This document shows, piece by piece, positions 1 to 9,710 of a stretch of 37,497 nucleotides of DNA; within the stretch, counting starts at the first letter, position 1, and each line of letters begins with the position of its first letter. Under the pieces are notes generated by a model. It was given only the letters and a program-made list of their open reading frames with translations, was not told the DNA's origin and did not search any database. Source of the DNA: Acetobacteraceae bacterium (lineage in GTDB: Bacteria > Pseudomonadota > Alphaproteobacteria > Acetobacterales > Acetobacteraceae); contig JADLHF010000065.1 of the NCBI GenBank assembly GCA_020848935.1, positions 1 to 37,497 on the forward strand, read 5' to 3'. The position numbers were made by a program, and so were the translations under genes.

Positions 1-11
1 CAAAAAAGAAC
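1..11 (-). repeat. AT-rich hairpin repeat, family B, copy cut by the window edge
   Basis: The first bases, CAAAAAAGAAC, match the right arm of the family B hairpin seen whole at 19790-19811 and 17684-17707. The left arm lies outside the window. The repeat begins 13 bases after the stop codon of the minus-strand asparaginase, in the same orientation relative to that gene as most other copies have to theirs. A transcription-end or mRNA 3'-end role is inferred from that placement. Confidence 0.55.
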
Positions 12-24
12 ACGCTTCCTTTTC

Positions 25-1023
25 CTAATATTCCAAAAACATCCGCTCAATCTCCGCCACGTCGCTGGTCTTCGTCAATGCCAGCGCCAGCAGGATGCGC
101 GCTTTTTGCGGCGTCAGGTTGTCGGCGGCCAGGATGCCCGCTTCGCGCATGCGCCGCCCCTTGAACACCCGCCCGGAGCCGACACGGGTGCTTTGCATCA
201 CCACGATGCCGGCCGCGATCGCCTCCTCCAGCGCCTCCAGCTCACCGGGCGTTGGCGAGCCCGGGGCGAAGCCGGCCGAGACGATGCCGCGGGCGCCGGC
301 GGCGATGAAGGCACGCGGGGCGGCCCCGTCGGCGCCGACATGGGAGTAGCTGATATCGACGCGGGGCAGGGCGTCCATCGCGCGGACGTCGAACTCGCTG
401 TCGGGGTAGCAGCGCCGCAGGGGCCGGCGATAGAACGCCACGGCGTCGCCATCGACCTGCCCGAGCACGCCGAAATCGGCGGTTCGGAAGGTTTGCAGGC
501 GGGTGGTGGAGGTCTTGGCGACATCGCGCGCCGCGTTGATCTCGTCGTTCAGCACCACCAGCACGCCCAGGCCACGCGCGTCGGGGCTGGCGGCGACGCG
601 GATGGCGTTGACCAGGTTGAGCCCGGCATCGCCGGACAGCGCGCTGGCGGGGCGCTGGGAGCCCACCATCACCACCGGCACCGCCACCTTCAGCGTCAGG
701 CTGAGGAAATACGCCGTCTCCTCCATCGTCGCGGTGCCGTGGCCGATGACGATGCCGGCGAGGTCGGGGTGTTCGCTCACCATCCGGTCGCATGCCAGCA
801 CCAGCGCCCGCCAATCGGCGAAGGTGATGTGGTGGCTGGCCACCGCCTTGAAATCGACGGGGATGATTTCGGCAACCTCGGCGGTCTCGGGAAAGCGGGC
901 GAGGATGGCGCTGGCATCCATGATCCGTCCGGGGCCGCCATAGTCCACGATGGTCAGTGGCGTGTCGCCCAGCGACGCCATGGTGCCGCCGGTGCCGATG
1001 AAGGCGACTTTCGGCCTGCTCAT
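25..1023 (-). CDS. Asparaginase-fold amidohydrolase
   Basis: A 332-residue protein of the L-asparaginase/glutaminase family, whose members hydrolyse side-chain amides to acid and ammonia. The N-terminal TGGTMAS motif supplies the likely nucleophile Thr14. The second family motif is HGTATMEET at 95-103, followed by VGSQRPASALSGDAG, and AKTSTT holds the expected Lys. There is no signal peptide, so it is probably cytoplasmic. The ATG overlaps the amidase stop codon as ATGA, so the two are probably translated together. Two things are odd. The Asp of the usual HGTDT motif is Ala98, and the upstream GSQ motif that contacts the substrate backbone reads VASHH. In characterised asparaginases these residues hold the alpha-amino and alpha-carboxyl groups, so the substrate may not be free asparagine. 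The fold assignment is firm and the substrate is open. Confidence 0.88.
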   Translation of the reverse strand: MSRPKVAFIGTGGTMASLGDTPLTIVDYGGPGRIMDASAILARFPETAEVAEIIPVDFKAVASHHITFADWRALVLACDRMVSEHPDLAGIVIGHGTATMEETAYFLSLTLKVAVPVVMVGSQRPASALSGDAGLNLVNAIRVAASPDARGLGVLVVLNDEINAARDVAKTSTTRLQTFRTADFGVLGQVDGDAVAFYRRPLRRCYPDSEFDVRAMDALPRVDISYSHVGADGAAPRAFIAAGARGIVSAGFAPGSPTPGELEALEEAIAAGIVVMQSTRVGSGRVFKGRRMREAGILAADNLTPQKARILLALALTKTSDVAEIERMFLEY

Positions 1024-2438
1024 GCCGCCACCTTCGGCCGGCGGGTGTGCCAGTCGGTATCGCGCTGGAAGCCGTCGGCGATGCGCAGCAGGCGCGCCTC
1101 GGCGAAGGGGCGGCCGGCGAGCTGCAGCCCGATCGGCAGGCCGTTCGGATCGAAGCCCGCATTCACGCTGATGCTGGGCAGGCCGAGATAGTTGAACGGG
1201 CGGGTATTGACCGACACGGCGAGGAACTTGTGCTCGGTGCCCGGCGGGCCGTGGTCGATGTCGGTTTCCGCCAGGGTGGGCAGGCAGGTGGGGATGGTGG
1301 GGGTGGCCAGCGCATCGACCTGGGCGAAGACCTCGCGGCAGAACTGCTTCAGCACCGGGCCGCGCTGGGCGAGGGCTTCCACATAGTAGGTGCCGGGAAT
1401 GGCGTAGCCGGGATAGATGCGCGCCGAGAGGTGCACGGCGTAGGATTGCGCCTGCTCGCGCATCCAGTTGGCGTGGATGGTGGCCGACTCCACCCGCGAC
1501 ACGACGCCGCCATAGGCGACAACTTCGTCCATCAGCGGCAGTTCGAGGGGCACGATGCTGGCGCCGCGGGCGCGCAATACGTCGATGGCGGCGTCGAAGG
1601 CGGCCTGGACCGGCGTCTCAACCACGTCGAAGAAATGGTTCCGCGGAACCCCGATCCGCTGGCCGCGCAGGTCGCCGTCGCAGGCGCCCTCGTAGTCCGG
1701 CACGCGCTCGCGCGCACTGGTGGGGTCCTTCGGGTCGTGGCCGGCGATGATCGACAGGACGCGGGCGCAATCCAGCGCCGAGCGGGCCAGCGGGCCGACA
1801 TTGTCGGCGGAGAAGGACAGCGGCATCACGCCGTAGCGCGAGACCCGGCCCTGCGTCGGCTTCAGTCCGGTCACCCCGCACGCCGCCGCCGGCAGGCGGA
1901 TCGAACCCCCGGTATCCGAGCCCAGCGACGCCGCGGTGATGCCGGCGGCGACGGCCGCACCGGAGCCGGAGGAGGAGCCGCCGGTGATGTATGGCGGGTT
2001 CCACGGGTTGTGGCAGTCGCCGAAGGCGCGGTTGTGCCCGGTCGGGTTCTGGGCGAACTCGGCCATGTTCAGCCCGGCGAAGCTGAACGCGCCCTGCTCG
2101 GACAGCCGCTCCACCACGGTGCAGGTGTAGTCGGGCACGAAGTCGCGCCGGATGGCGGACCCGCAGGTCGCCGGCCGCCCGGCCTGATAGTACATGTCCT
2201 TGTGCGCCAGCGGGATGCCATGCAGCGTGCCGCGCGCCTTCCCGGCCGCTGTCGCGGAATCGGCACCGAAGGCATCGCCGCGGGCGCGCTCGCGATCCAC
2301 CCAGATGGTGGTGTTCAGCACCGGGTTCACCGCGTCCAGCCGCTTCAGATACGCCTCCAGCAATGCGCTGGACGTGATCTCCCGCGCCGCGATCGCCTCG
2401 GCGGCGGCGACCAGGCCGAGATCGGCGAGGTCCGTCAC
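1020..2438 (-). CDS. Amidase-signature family hydrolase
   Basis: A 472-residue amidase (GatA/AtzE/fatty-acid-amide-hydrolase superfamily). The Ser-cisSer-Lys triad is visible as Lys80 in HGIPLAHKD, Ser155 in GGSSSGSG and Ser179 in GSDTGGSIR. It cleaves a carboxamide or urea-type bond, but the substrate cannot be read from sequence. The chosen start is the GTG at 2438, which overlaps the stop of the upstream small gene as GTGA. The frame stays open further upstream, but that extension reads through the small gene in another frame and has no family similarity. Its stop overlaps the asparaginase start, so three genes are in a row with 4-base overlaps on both sides. The context suggests a catabolic route for an amide or ureide. 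It is not likely to be tRNA amidotransferase GatA, because no gatB is present. Confidence 0.9.
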   Translation of the reverse strand: MTDLADLGLVAAAEAIAAREITSSALLEAYLKRLDAVNPVLNTTIWVDRERARGDAFGADSATAAGKARGTLHGIPLAHKDMYYQAGRPATCGSAIRRDFVPDYTCTVVERLSEQGAFSFAGLNMAEFAQNPTGHNRAFGDCHNPWNPPYITGGSSSGSGAAVAAGITAASLGSDTGGSIRLPAAACGVTGLKPTQGRVSRYGVMPLSFSADNVGPLARSALDCARVLSIIAGHDPKDPTSARERVPDYEGACDGDLRGQRIGVPRNHFFDVVETPVQAAFDAAIDVLRARGASIVPLELPLMDEVVAYGGVVSRVESATIHANWMREQAQSYAVHLSARIYPGYAIPGTYYVEALAQRGPVLKQFCREVFAQVDALATPTIPTCLPTLAETDIDHGPPGTEHKFLAVSVNTRPFNYLGLPSISVNAGFDPNGLPIGLQLAGRPFAEARLLRIADGFQRDTDWHTRRPKVAA

Positions 2439-2626
2439 TCCTTGCACTCCCGCAGCGCCGCTTCGAACGAGGCGGGCTCGTCCTCGAACCGCATGCGTCC
2501 CCGCACCGCCTCGTATGCCGCGATGGTCTGGGCCAGGTCGGCGGCGAGGCGGCGGCCGGGATCGTTGGGCGGCAGCACGCCGTGCCAGGCCTTGATCATG
2601 GCCTCGGTGATTTCGGGGAAGGTCAT
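2435..2626 (-). CDS. Small GatC/AtzG-like amidase partner protein
   Basis: A 63-residue protein starting MTFPEITEAM, with AGGAGT seven bases upstream of the ATG at 2626. An in-frame ATG at 2662 has no such site. The body is a predicted helix (RRLAADLAQTIAAYEAVRG) followed by an acidic segment RFEDEPASFEAAL. Small helical proteins of this size encoded just before amidases include GatC and AtzG (DUF4089-type), which bind and stabilise the amidase subunit. The assignment here rests on size, position, the RFEDEP segment and the 4-base overlap with the amidase start, not on a recognised domain. It could be lineage-specific. Confidence 0.62.
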   Translation of the reverse strand: MTFPEITEAMIKAWHGVLPPNDPGRRLAADLAQTIAAYEAVRGRMRFEDEPASFEAALRECKE

Positions 2627-2745
2627 GCTGGTCACTCCTGTCGCGATGCGATGAATAATCATGCATCAAGACGCCGCGCTGTCCACGCGGGATTGGCGTG
2701 GCCGCCGCTTGCGGGCAGTTTGTCGCCGGAACTGGAGACGATCCA

Positions 2746-4371
2746 ATGGCGGACGAATTCGATTACGTGATCGTGGGTGCCGGGGCGGCCGGCTCGGTCC
2801 TGGCGGCGCGGCTGTCCGAAGACGCCGGTGCCACCGTCTGCGTGCTCGAAGCCGGGCCGCCCGACCGCAACCCCTGGATCCACATCCCCGCCGGCTTCAT
2901 CAAGACCATGGCCAACCCCGCCGTGACCTGGCAGTTCCGCACCGAGCCGACGGAAAACACCGGCGGCCGGCCGATCGCCACCGTCCAGGGCCGGGTGCTC
3001 GGCGGCTCCAGCTCGATCAACGGCATGATCTACAACCGCGGCCAGCCGGCCGACCTGGATTCCTGGGCGCAGCGCGGCAACCGCGGCTGGTCCTATGCCG
3101 ACATGCTGCCGTACTACCGCCGCACGGAGCGCCGGATCGGCGCCGATCCTTTCGACCGGCATGGCCGCGAGGGCAGCATTCCGGTCACCGACCAGGACTG
3201 GTTCCACCCGGTCTCCGAGGCCTTCATCGCCGGCGCCGTCGCGGCCGGCATCCCGCGAAACCCCGACTACAACAGCGGCGAACAGGCCGGCGTCGGCTAT
3301 TTCCAGCGCGCCATCCTCAACGGCCGGCGGGTGAGTGCGGCGCGCGGCGTCCTGAAGCCGGCGATGGCGCGGCCGAACCTGGAGGTGCGCACCAATGCCC
3401 GCGCCTGCCAGGTGGTGCTGGAGGGCAAGCGCGCGGTGGGCGTGCAGTACCAGTCGCGGCGCGGCGGGGCGGTGCGCGAGGTGCGGGCGCGGCGCGAGGT
3501 CGTTCTCTGCGGCGGCACGGTGAACACCGCCCGCCTGCTCCAGGTCTCCGGCATCGGCCCGGCGGCGCTGCTGGCGTCGCTGGGCGTGCCGATCCGCCAT
3601 GAATTGGCGGGCGTGGGGGAGAATTTCCGCGACCATTACGCCGTGCGCGTGGTGTGCCGCGCCAAGCGGGGCACGGTCACCCTGAACGAGATGGCGCGCG
3701 GCCCGCGCCTGGTCGGCCAGGTGGCGCGCTGGGCCGCCGGCCGCCCTTCGATCCTGGCCGTGGTGCCCAGCCAGGTCTTCGTGTTCTGGAAAAGCTTCGA
3801 GGGCCTCGATGTGCCCGACCTGCAATGCGTCTTCACCCCCGGCAGCTACCGCGAAGGCCGCAACTACGAGCTGGACGAATACCCCGGCATGACCGCCGGC
3901 GCCTGGCAGCACCGCCCGCAGAGCCACGGCCATGTCCGCGCGCGCTCCCCCGATGTCTGGGAGGACCCGGTGATCCAGCCCAACTACCTCTCGGCCCCCG
4001 GCGACTGGCCGGTGCTGCTGGGCGGGCTGCGGCTGATGCGCAAACTGCTGTCGACGCCCGAGGTCAGCGCCTATGTCGAGGCGGAGACCCTGCCGGGCCC
4101 CCAGGTGCAAAGCGACGACGAGTGGCTGGACTTCGCCCGGCGCAACGGCTCCACCACCTACCACCTGATCGGCACCTGCAAGATGGGGCCGGACAGCGAC
4201 CCCGGCGCGGTGGTGGATGACCGGCTGCTCGTGCATGGGATGGAGCGGCTGCGGGTGGTCGACGCCTCGGTGATGCCGACGATGGTCTCGGCCAACACCT
4301 ATGCCACCACCATGGCGATTGCGGAGAAGGCGGCGGACATGATGCGCGGGCGCGCGCCGCCGGCGGGCTGA
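2746..4371 (+). CDS. GMC-family FAD oxidoreductase (choline/alcohol dehydrogenase-like)
   Basis: A 541-residue flavoprotein. The FAD dinucleotide-binding motif VGAGAAGS lies at about 10-17, followed by the GMC signatures GRVLGGSSSINGMIYNRG and GGTVNTARLLQVSGIGP. The C-terminal catalytic region carries His473 in YHLIGTCKMG and Asn517 in SANTYATTMA, the usual GMC His/Asn pair. Members oxidise alcohols to aldehydes or ketones; the substrate is unknown here. The start is the ATG at 2746, eight bases after GGAG. An in-frame ATG at 2698 lacks a ribosome site and adds a stretch without family similarity. There is no signal peptide. It is transcribed divergently from the amidase operon across 119 bases, which must hold both promoters. 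Confidence 0.92.
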   Translation: MADEFDYVIVGAGAAGSVLAARLSEDAGATVCVLEAGPPDRNPWIHIPAGFIKTMANPAVTWQFRTEPTENTGGRPIATVQGRVLGGSSSINGMIYNRGQPADLDSWAQRGNRGWSYADMLPYYRRTERRIGADPFDRHGREGSIPVTDQDWFHPVSEAFIAGAVAAGIPRNPDYNSGEQAGVGYFQRAILNGRRVSAARGVLKPAMARPNLEVRTNARACQVVLEGKRAVGVQYQSRRGGAVREVRARREVVLCGGTVNTARLLQVSGIGPAALLASLGVPIRHELAGVGENFRDHYAVRVVCRAKRGTVTLNEMARGPRLVGQVARWAAGRPSILAVVPSQVFVFWKSFEGLDVPDLQCVFTPGSYREGRNYELDEYPGMTAGAWQHRPQSHGHVRARSPDVWEDPVIQPNYLSAPGDWPVLLGGLRLMRKLLSTPEVSAYVEAETLPGPQVQSDDEWLDFARRNGSTTYHLIGTCKMGPDSDPGAVVDDRLLVHGMERLRVVDASVMPTMVSANTYATTMAIAEKAADMMRGRAPPAG

Positions 4372-4391
4372 ATGGTTCAGGAGAACGGGCC

Positions 4392-5726
4392 ATGATGGCG
4401 CAACTGCAGGGCCTGTTCGACGCCATGCACAGCCTGGGCCGCTCGCTCGGCCTGGAATTCACCTGGCTGTGGTTCTACATCCAACTCGGGCTCATCGCGG
4501 CGGTGGCGGGCATTTCGCTGGCCGTCGCCACGCTGCTGCGGCGCCGCTGGCAGGTGACGTCGCTGCTCGCCGGCCGGCCCCTGCCGCTCCAGCTGATCGT
4601 CCGCGCGGCACAGGACAACCTGGCGCTGATCGTCTTCGCGGTCGTGCTGTCTGCCGTGCACGCGGTAATGCTGGTCGTCACATGGCCCGGACGCAGCTAC
4701 CTGCTGGGGGTGGCTGCCAGCCTGGCGGCGGCCTGGATCGTCATCAACCTCGTCGCCAGCCAGATCCGCAACAAGATCGCGCTGCGCACCGTGGCGATGC
4801 TGGCATGGCTGGTCGCGGCGCTCAGCATCCTCGGCCAGCTCGACCGGGCGATCGCCGTGCTGGACGGCATCGCGATCCATCTGGGCGGCATCCGGGTCTC
4901 GGTGTTCCTGGTGCTGAAGACCACGCTGCTGCTGCTGGCGGCGATCTGGGCGGCCTCGGTGATCGCCCATTCCGTCGATCGGTCGCTGCGCCGGGCGCCC
5001 GACCTGTCGCCGTCGCTGCGGGTGTTGATCGGCAAGTTGGCGCGGGTGCTGCTGTTCGCCGTCGCGATGGCGTTCGTGCTGAATTCGGTGGGCATCGACC
5101 TGTCGGCGCTGGTGGTATTCTCGGGCGCCGTCGGTGTCGGCATCGGCTTCGGCCTGCAGAAGATCGTCTCCAACTTCATCAGCGGCATCATCCTGCTGGC
5201 CGACAAGTCGATCAAGCCCGGCGACGTCATCACGGTGGGGGAGAGCTACGGCTGGGTCGAGGCGATGGGCGCCCGCTACTGCTCGGTGCTGACCCGCGAC
5301 GGGCGCGAGTTCCTGATCCCCAACGAGCAGCTGGTCACCGAGACGGTGGTGAACTGGTCGCATTCCAGCGACGATATCCGCGTCGACGTGACGTTCGGCG
5401 TGGCCTATTCGTCCGATCCGCACCAGATCCGGCGGCTGGCGATCGAGGCGCTGGCCGACGTGCCGCGGGTGCGCCAGGCACCGGCGCCGATCTGCCACCT
5501 GACCGCCTTCGGCGACTTCTCGCTCGACTTCGTGCTGCGCTTCTGGATCAGCGACCCGGCCGCCGGCGTCACCAACGTGCGCGGCGTGGTGCTGCTGAAG
5601 TTGTGGGATATCTTTAACCGCGAGGGCGTGAGCATCCCGTTCCCGGTGCGCGACATCCAGCCGACACGGCCGCTGCATGTCGTGATCGACCGGCCGAAGC
5701 CGACGACATCGGGCGGTTTGCCGTGA
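4392..5726 (+). CDS. MscS-type small-conductance mechanosensitive channel
   Basis: A 444-residue inner-membrane protein. The first 240 residues hold about five or six hydrophobic segments, more than the three of E. coli MscS. The pore helix and first beta segment follow in canonical form: AVGVGIGFGLQKIVSNF, then ADKSIKPGDVI, at about 246-283. The soluble vestibule includes FLIPNEQLVTETVVNW. It should release solutes on osmotic down-shock. AGGAG lies just upstream of a double ATG; the first is taken. It begins 20 bases after the GMC gene and may share its transcript, but nothing suggests a shared function. Confidence 0.92.
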   Translation: MMAQLQGLFDAMHSLGRSLGLEFTWLWFYIQLGLIAAVAGISLAVATLLRRRWQVTSLLAGRPLPLQLIVRAAQDNLALIVFAVVLSAVHAVMLVVTWPGRSYLLGVAASLAAAWIVINLVASQIRNKIALRTVAMLAWLVAALSILGQLDRAIAVLDGIAIHLGGIRVSVFLVLKTTLLLLAAIWAASVIAHSVDRSLRRAPDLSPSLRVLIGKLARVLLFAVAMAFVLNSVGIDLSALVVFSGAVGVGIGFGLQKIVSNFISGIILLADKSIKPGDVITVGESYGWVEAMGARYCSVLTRDGREFLIPNEQLVTETVVNWSHSSDDIRVDVTFGVAYSSDPHQIRRLAIEALADVPRVRQAPAPICHLTAFGDFSLDFVLRFWISDPAAGVTNVRGVVLLKLWDIFNREGVSIPFPVRDIQPTRPLHVVIDRPKPTTSGGLP

Positions 5727-5768
5727 ACCCGCGGCGGGCAACGCTTGGGTTCCGGGCGAAGTCGCGGC

Positions 5769-6293
5769 ATGATCGCGTCTGACGAGAACCTGCGGAGCCG
5801 GGGCGTGGTCGACCAGAAACTCTACCGTGACGCGATGGCACGCCTGGGCGCGGCGGTGAACATCATCACCACCGACGGGCCGGGCGGCAAACGCGGCTTC
5901 ACCGCCAGCGCGGTGTGCTCGGTGACCGACACGCCGCCGACCCTGCTGGTGTGCCTGAACCGCAACAGCGACTCCAACCAGGCGCTGAAGGACAACCGCG
6001 TGGCCTGCGTCAACGTGCTGCACGCCAACCAGCAGCACCTCTCGCCGGTGTTCGCCGGCATGGTCGAGGGCGAGTACGAGCAACGCTTCGCCACCGCCGA
6101 CTGGCATCGCCTGCCCAACGGCACGCTGGCCCTGGCCGGCGCGCTGGTGTCGTTCGAATGCCGGGTGGTGCAGATCACCGAGGTGGGCACCCACACCGTG
6201 TTCTTCTGCGAGGTCGATGGCGTGCTTGGCGGCGACCCCGGCCATGGATTGGTCTATTTTGCCCGCAGTTACCACACGCTGGGGTCCGACTAG
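5769..6293 (+). CDS. Flavin reductase-like protein (HpaC/RutF type)
   Basis: A 174-residue FMN-binding split-barrel protein. The diagnostic block GFTASAVCSVTDTPP lies at 43-57, followed by LLVCLNRNS, a central QRF segment and a C-terminal GLVYFARSYHTL. Such enzymes reduce FMN or FAD with NAD(P)H and supply it to a two-component monooxygenase, or act as flavin-dependent reductases. The start is the ATG at 5769; a TTG at 5745 is possible but adds a Gly/Arg-rich extension. The gene lies 42 bases after mscS. An LLM-class flavin monooxygenase is encoded 11 kb away and could be a client, but that is speculation. Confidence 0.85.
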   Translation: MIASDENLRSRGVVDQKLYRDAMARLGAAVNIITTDGPGGKRGFTASAVCSVTDTPPTLLVCLNRNSDSNQALKDNRVACVNVLHANQQHLSPVFAGMVEGEYEQRFATADWHRLPNGTLALAGALVSFECRVVQITEVGTHTVFFCEVDGVLGGDPGHGLVYFARSYHTLGSD

Positions 6294-6436
6294 TGGTGCG
6301 ATCCAATCGCTTGCTTTCCAAGCGTTTGGCGAATCGCCCCACAAAATCAAGGCCTGGTGGCGCGGCCCGACGACGCTATCCGTCGGAGTCGCGCCACCGG
6401 CCACCGGCGCGCGCACGACCCGTGCCGCGGCCCCCC

Positions 6437-6463
6437 TTGCCGCATCCGGGCACGGCTTATAAG
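6437..6463 (+). promoter_or_regulatory. Possible sigma-70-type promoter for transketolase
   Basis: TTGCCG at 6437-6442 and TATAAG at 6458-6463 are separated by 15 bases, about 57 bases before the transketolase start. The -10 matches five of six consensus positions and the -35 four of six, but the spacer is two bases short of optimal. The surrounding 226-base gap holds no other gene. Confidence 0.3.
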
Positions 6464-6519
6464 AGCCCCGCTCACGCGTGCCTCCGCTGGTGCGTACCAA
6501 GGGGCGAGCAGGAGGTTGC

Positions 6520-8556
6520 ATGGCATCGATCGCCGAGGTGAACGCCGACAATCCGGCACTGCGCGAGCAGGTCGCCATCCTGGCCCGCCCGGTCACGCCC
6601 GAGCGGCGCATGGCCGATGCCATCCGCGCCCTGGCGATCGATGCGGTGGAGGCGGCGAAATCCGGCCATCCCGGCATGCCGATGGGCATGGCCGATGTCG
6701 CGACGGTGTTGTGGACCCGGTTCCTCAGGTTCGATGCCGCCGATCCGCGCTGGCCGGACCGCGACCGCTTCATCCTGTCGGCCGGCCATGGCTCGATGCT
6801 GCTCTATGCGCTGCTGCACCTGACGGGGCAGGCGGGCATGACGATCGACGACCTCAAGCGGTTCCGCCAGCTGCATTCGCCGGCCGCCGGGCATCCGGAA
6901 TACGGCGAGCATCCGGGCATCGAGACCACCACGGGCCCGCTGGGACAGGGGCTGGGCAATGCGGTCGGCTTCGCGCTGGCCGAGCGGCTGATGGCGGCGC
7001 GCTTCGGCAAGAGCCTGGTGGATCACCGCACCTGGGTGGTGGCCGGCGACGGCTGCCTGATGGAGGGGATCAGCCAGGAGGCGATCAGCCTGGCCGGACA
7101 CCTGAAGCTGGACCGGCTGTGCGTGCTGTGGGACGACAACGCGATCAGCATCGATGGCGGCACCGAACTCTCCACCTCGGATGACCAGCTGAAGCGCTTC
7201 GCGGCCTCCGGCTGGGCGGTCAAGCGGCTGGACGGGCATGACCACGCCCAGATCGCCGCCGGCCTGTCCTGGGCGATACGCTCGAAGAAGCCCACCCTGC
7301 TGGCGTGCAAGACCATCATCGGTTTCGGCGCGCCGACCAAGGCGGGCACCGCCGGCAGCCATGGCTCGCCCCTGGGCGCGGCCGAGGCGGCGGCGGCCAA
7401 GGCGGCGCTGGGCTGGACGGCGGCGCCGTTCGAGGTGCCGGCCGACATCGCCGCCGCATGGCAGCAGGCCGGCGGGCGCGGGGCGTCGGCGCGGCGCGGC
7501 TGGCTGAAGCGGCTGGCGCGCCACACCCAGGGCCGCGAGTTCGAGCGCGCCGTGGCAGGCCGCCTGCCGGAGAATTTCCACGACACGGTTGCCGCCCTGA
7601 AGGCCGACATCGCCGAAACCCGGCCGAAGCTGGCCACCCGGCAATCCAGCCAGAAGGCGCTGGAGGCGCTGGTTCCCGCGGTGCCTGAGCTGGTCGGCGG
7701 CTCGGCCGACCTGACCGGCTCCAACCTCACCCTGGTCAAGGGCATGGGCTTCGTCACCCCCGGCACCTTCGCCGGTCGCTACATCCATTACGGCATCCGC
7801 GAACACGCCATGGCCGCGGCGATGAACGGCATGGCCCTGCATGGCGGCATCATCCCCTATGGCGGCACGTTCTTCGTCTTCACCGACTACATGCGCCCGG
7901 CCATCCGCCTGGCCGCGCTGATGCGCCAGCGGGTGATCCATGTCCTGACCCATGACAGCATCGGCCTCGGCGAGGACGGGCCGACCCACCAGCCGGTGGA
8001 GCACCTGGCCAGCCTGCGTGCGATGCCCAACGTGCATGTGATGCGCCCGGCCGATGCCATGGAGACGGCGGAATGCTGGGAACTCGCGCTGCGCCGCACC
8101 GACGGGCCCAGCCTGCTGGCCCTGTCCCGCCAGGGCCTGCCGGCGTTGCGCGGCGAGGCCGGCGAGAACCGCTGCGCCCGCGGCGGCTACATCCTGGCCG
8201 AGGCGAACGGCCCGCGCCAGGCCACCCTGATCGCCACCGGCAGCGAAGTGGCGCTGGCGATGGAGGCGCGCAGCATCCTGGCCGGCGAGAACATCCGGGT
8301 GGCCGTGGTCTCGCTGCCCTGCTGGGAGCTTTTCGCCGCCCAGGAGGCCGGCTACCGCGACGAGGTGCTCGGCACCGCGCCGCGCATCGGCATCGAGGCC
8401 GGCGTGGCGCTGGGCTGGGAGCGCTGGCTGGGCCCCGACGGCGCCTTCATCGGCATGGCCGGCTTCGGCGCCTCGGCGCCGGAGGGCGAACTCTACAAGC
8501 ATTTCGGCATCACCGCCGAGGCCGCGGCCGCGGCGGTGCGCCGGAAACTGGCGTGA
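6520..8556 (+). CDS. tkt: Transketolase
   Basis: A 678-residue thiamine-diphosphate enzyme that moves two-carbon ketol units between sugar phosphates in the pentose phosphate or Calvin cycle. His50 lies in SGHPGMPMG, and [12 protein letters not shown] follows. The ThDP-binding GDG is at 176-178, with its partner Asn in [11 protein letters not shown]. Glu428 in [13 protein letters not shown] is the residue that activates ThDP, and [15 protein letters not shown] is the substrate phosphate and base region. AGGAGG lies four bases before the ATG at 6520. In-frame starts upstream have no such site. It leads the tkt-gap-pgk series, all on the same strand, and no RuBisCO gene is present in the window. 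Confidence 0.95.
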   Translation: MASIAEVNADNPALREQVAILARPVTPERRMADAIRALAIDAVEAAKSGHPGMPMGMADVATVLWTRFLRFDAADPRWPDRDRFILSAGHGSMLLYALLHLTGQAGMTIDDLKRFRQLHSPAAGHPEYGEHPGIETTTGPLGQGLGNAVGFALAERLMAARFGKSLVDHRTWVVAGDGCLMEGISQEAISLAGHLKLDRLCVLWDDNAISIDGGTELSTSDDQLKRFAASGWAVKRLDGHDHAQIAAGLSWAIRSKKPTLLACKTIIGFGAPTKAGTAGSHGSPLGAAEAAAAKAALGWTAAPFEVPADIAAAWQQAGGRGASARRGWLKRLARHTQGREFERAVAGRLPENFHDTVAALKADIAETRPKLATRQSSQKALEALVPAVPELVGGSADLTGSNLTLVKGMGFVTPGTFAGRYIHYGIREHAMAAAMNGMALHGGIIPYGGTFFVFTDYMRPAIRLAALMRQRVIHVLTHDSIGLGEDGPTHQPVEHLASLRAMPNVHVMRPADAMETAECWELALRRTDGPSLLALSRQGLPALRGEAGENRCARGGYILAEANGPRQATLIATGSEVALAMEARSILAGENIRVAVVSLPCWELFAAQEAGYRDEVLGTAPRIGIEAGVALGWERWLGPDGAFIGMAGFGASAPEGELYKHFGITAEAAAAAVRRKLA

Positions 8557-8628
8557 CACGAACCGGCCGCAGGCGCGCGGCACCATGCCCCCGCATCGGC
8601 GCGGGCTGAACAAAGAGAGGATGATCCC

Positions 8629-9645
8629 ATGGCTGTAAAGGTCGCAATCAACGGGTTCGGGCGCATCGGCCGGCTGGTGCTGCGCGCCATGGTCGAAAGC
8701 GGCCGCACCGATGTCGAGTGCATCGCCATCAACGACCTGGCCGACGTCGCCACCTCCGCCCACCTGTTCCGCTACGACAGCGTCCACGGCCGCTTCCCCG
8801 GCGAGGTCGCGGTCAACGGCAACACCATCACCATCAAGTACCAGGGCCGCACCTGGGGCCCGATCACCGTCTCCGCCGAGCGCGACCCCACCAAGGTCCC
8901 GTACCAGGGCGTCGATGTCGCCATGGAATGCACCGGCATCTTCGCCAGCAAGGAGAAGGCCTCCGCCCTGATCGCCGCCGGCGCCCGCAAGGTGCTGATC
9001 TCCGCCCCCGGCGACAACGTCGATGCCACCATCGTCTATGGCGTCAACCACCAGACCCTGACCAAGGAGATGACCGTCATCTCCAACGCCTCCTGCACCA
9101 CCAACTGCCTCACCCCGGTCGCCAAGGTCCTGCACGACACCTGGGGCATCGAGCGCGGCTACATGCTGACCATCCACGCCTACACCTCCGACCAGATGCT
9201 GCAGGACGGGCTGCACCGCGACCTGCACCGGGCGCGGGCCGCCAACCTGTCGATGATCCCCACCTCCACCGGTGCCGCCCGCGCCGTCGGCCTGGTGATG
9301 CCCGACCTCAAGGGCAAGCTCGACGGCTCCTCGATGCGCGTGCCGGTGCCCAACGTCTCGGTGGTCTCGCTCGACGTGGTGATGAAGAAGACCCCCACCA
9401 AGGACGAGATCAACGCCGCGATGAAGGCGGCCAGCGAATCCGGCCCGCTCAAGGGCATCCTCGGCTACAACACCGACCCCCTGGTCAGCAGCGACTTCAA
9501 CCACGTCGCCTACAGCAGCGTGTTCGACGCCACCCAGACCGCCGTCGTCGATGGCGGGCTGGTGCGGGTGCTCACCTGGTACGACAACGAGTGGGGCTTC
9601 TCCAACCGCATGTCGGACACCGCGGCGCTGTTCGGGGCGATGTAA
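8629..9645 (+). CDS. gap: Glyceraldehyde-3-phosphate dehydrogenase, type I
   Basis: A 338-residue cytoplasmic glycolytic enzyme that interconverts glyceraldehyde 3-phosphate and 1,3-bisphosphoglycerate. The Rossmann motif INGFGRIGR is at the N-terminus. Catalytic Cys156 sits in SNASCTTNC, followed by HAYTSDQ. Asp36 in INDLAD fits NAD rather than NADP use. The C-terminal [12 protein letters not shown] is standard. GAGAGG lies eight bases before the ATG. It begins 72 bases after tkt and is followed by a repeat-rich gap before pgk. Confidence 0.96.
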   Translation: MAVKVAINGFGRIGRLVLRAMVESGRTDVECIAINDLADVATSAHLFRYDSVHGRFPGEVAVNGNTITIKYQGRTWGPITVSAERDPTKVPYQGVDVAMECTGIFASKEKASALIAAGARKVLISAPGDNVDATIVYGVNHQTLTKEMTVISNASCTTNCLTPVAKVLHDTWGIERGYMLTIHAYTSDQMLQDGLHRDLHRARAANLSMIPTSTGAARAVGLVMPDLKGKLDGSSMRVPVPNVSVVSLDVVMKKTPTKDEINAAMKAASESGPLKGILGYNTDPLVSSDFNHVAYSSVFDATQTAVVDGGLVRVLTWYDNEWGFSNRMSDTAALFGAM

Positions 9646-9658
9646 GGCAAGAAAGACT

Positions 9659-9682
9659 CTTCTTTTTGTGAACAAAAAGAAG
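9659..9682 (+). repeat. AT-rich hairpin repeat, family A, copy 1
   Basis: The arms CTTCTTTTTGT and ACAAAAAGAAG pair perfectly around a two-base centre. CAAAAAAACTTC follows and offers a second, competing pairing with the GAAG of the right arm. It starts 14 bases after the gap stop codon. Sister copies occur at 14810-14833, 17592-17615 and 18995-19018. The stem is almost all A/T in a GC-rich genome, and no U-run follows on the coding strand. It is therefore not a textbook terminator, although its placement at gene ends suggests a 3'-end role. Confidence 0.8.
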
Positions 9683-9710
9683 CAAAAAAACTTCATTCAT
9701 AAGAAAGACT

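Noticed and set aside
2439-2669. Upstream extension of the amidase
   Set aside because: It overlaps the small partner gene in another frame and has no similarity to amidases; the GTGA overlap marks the better start.
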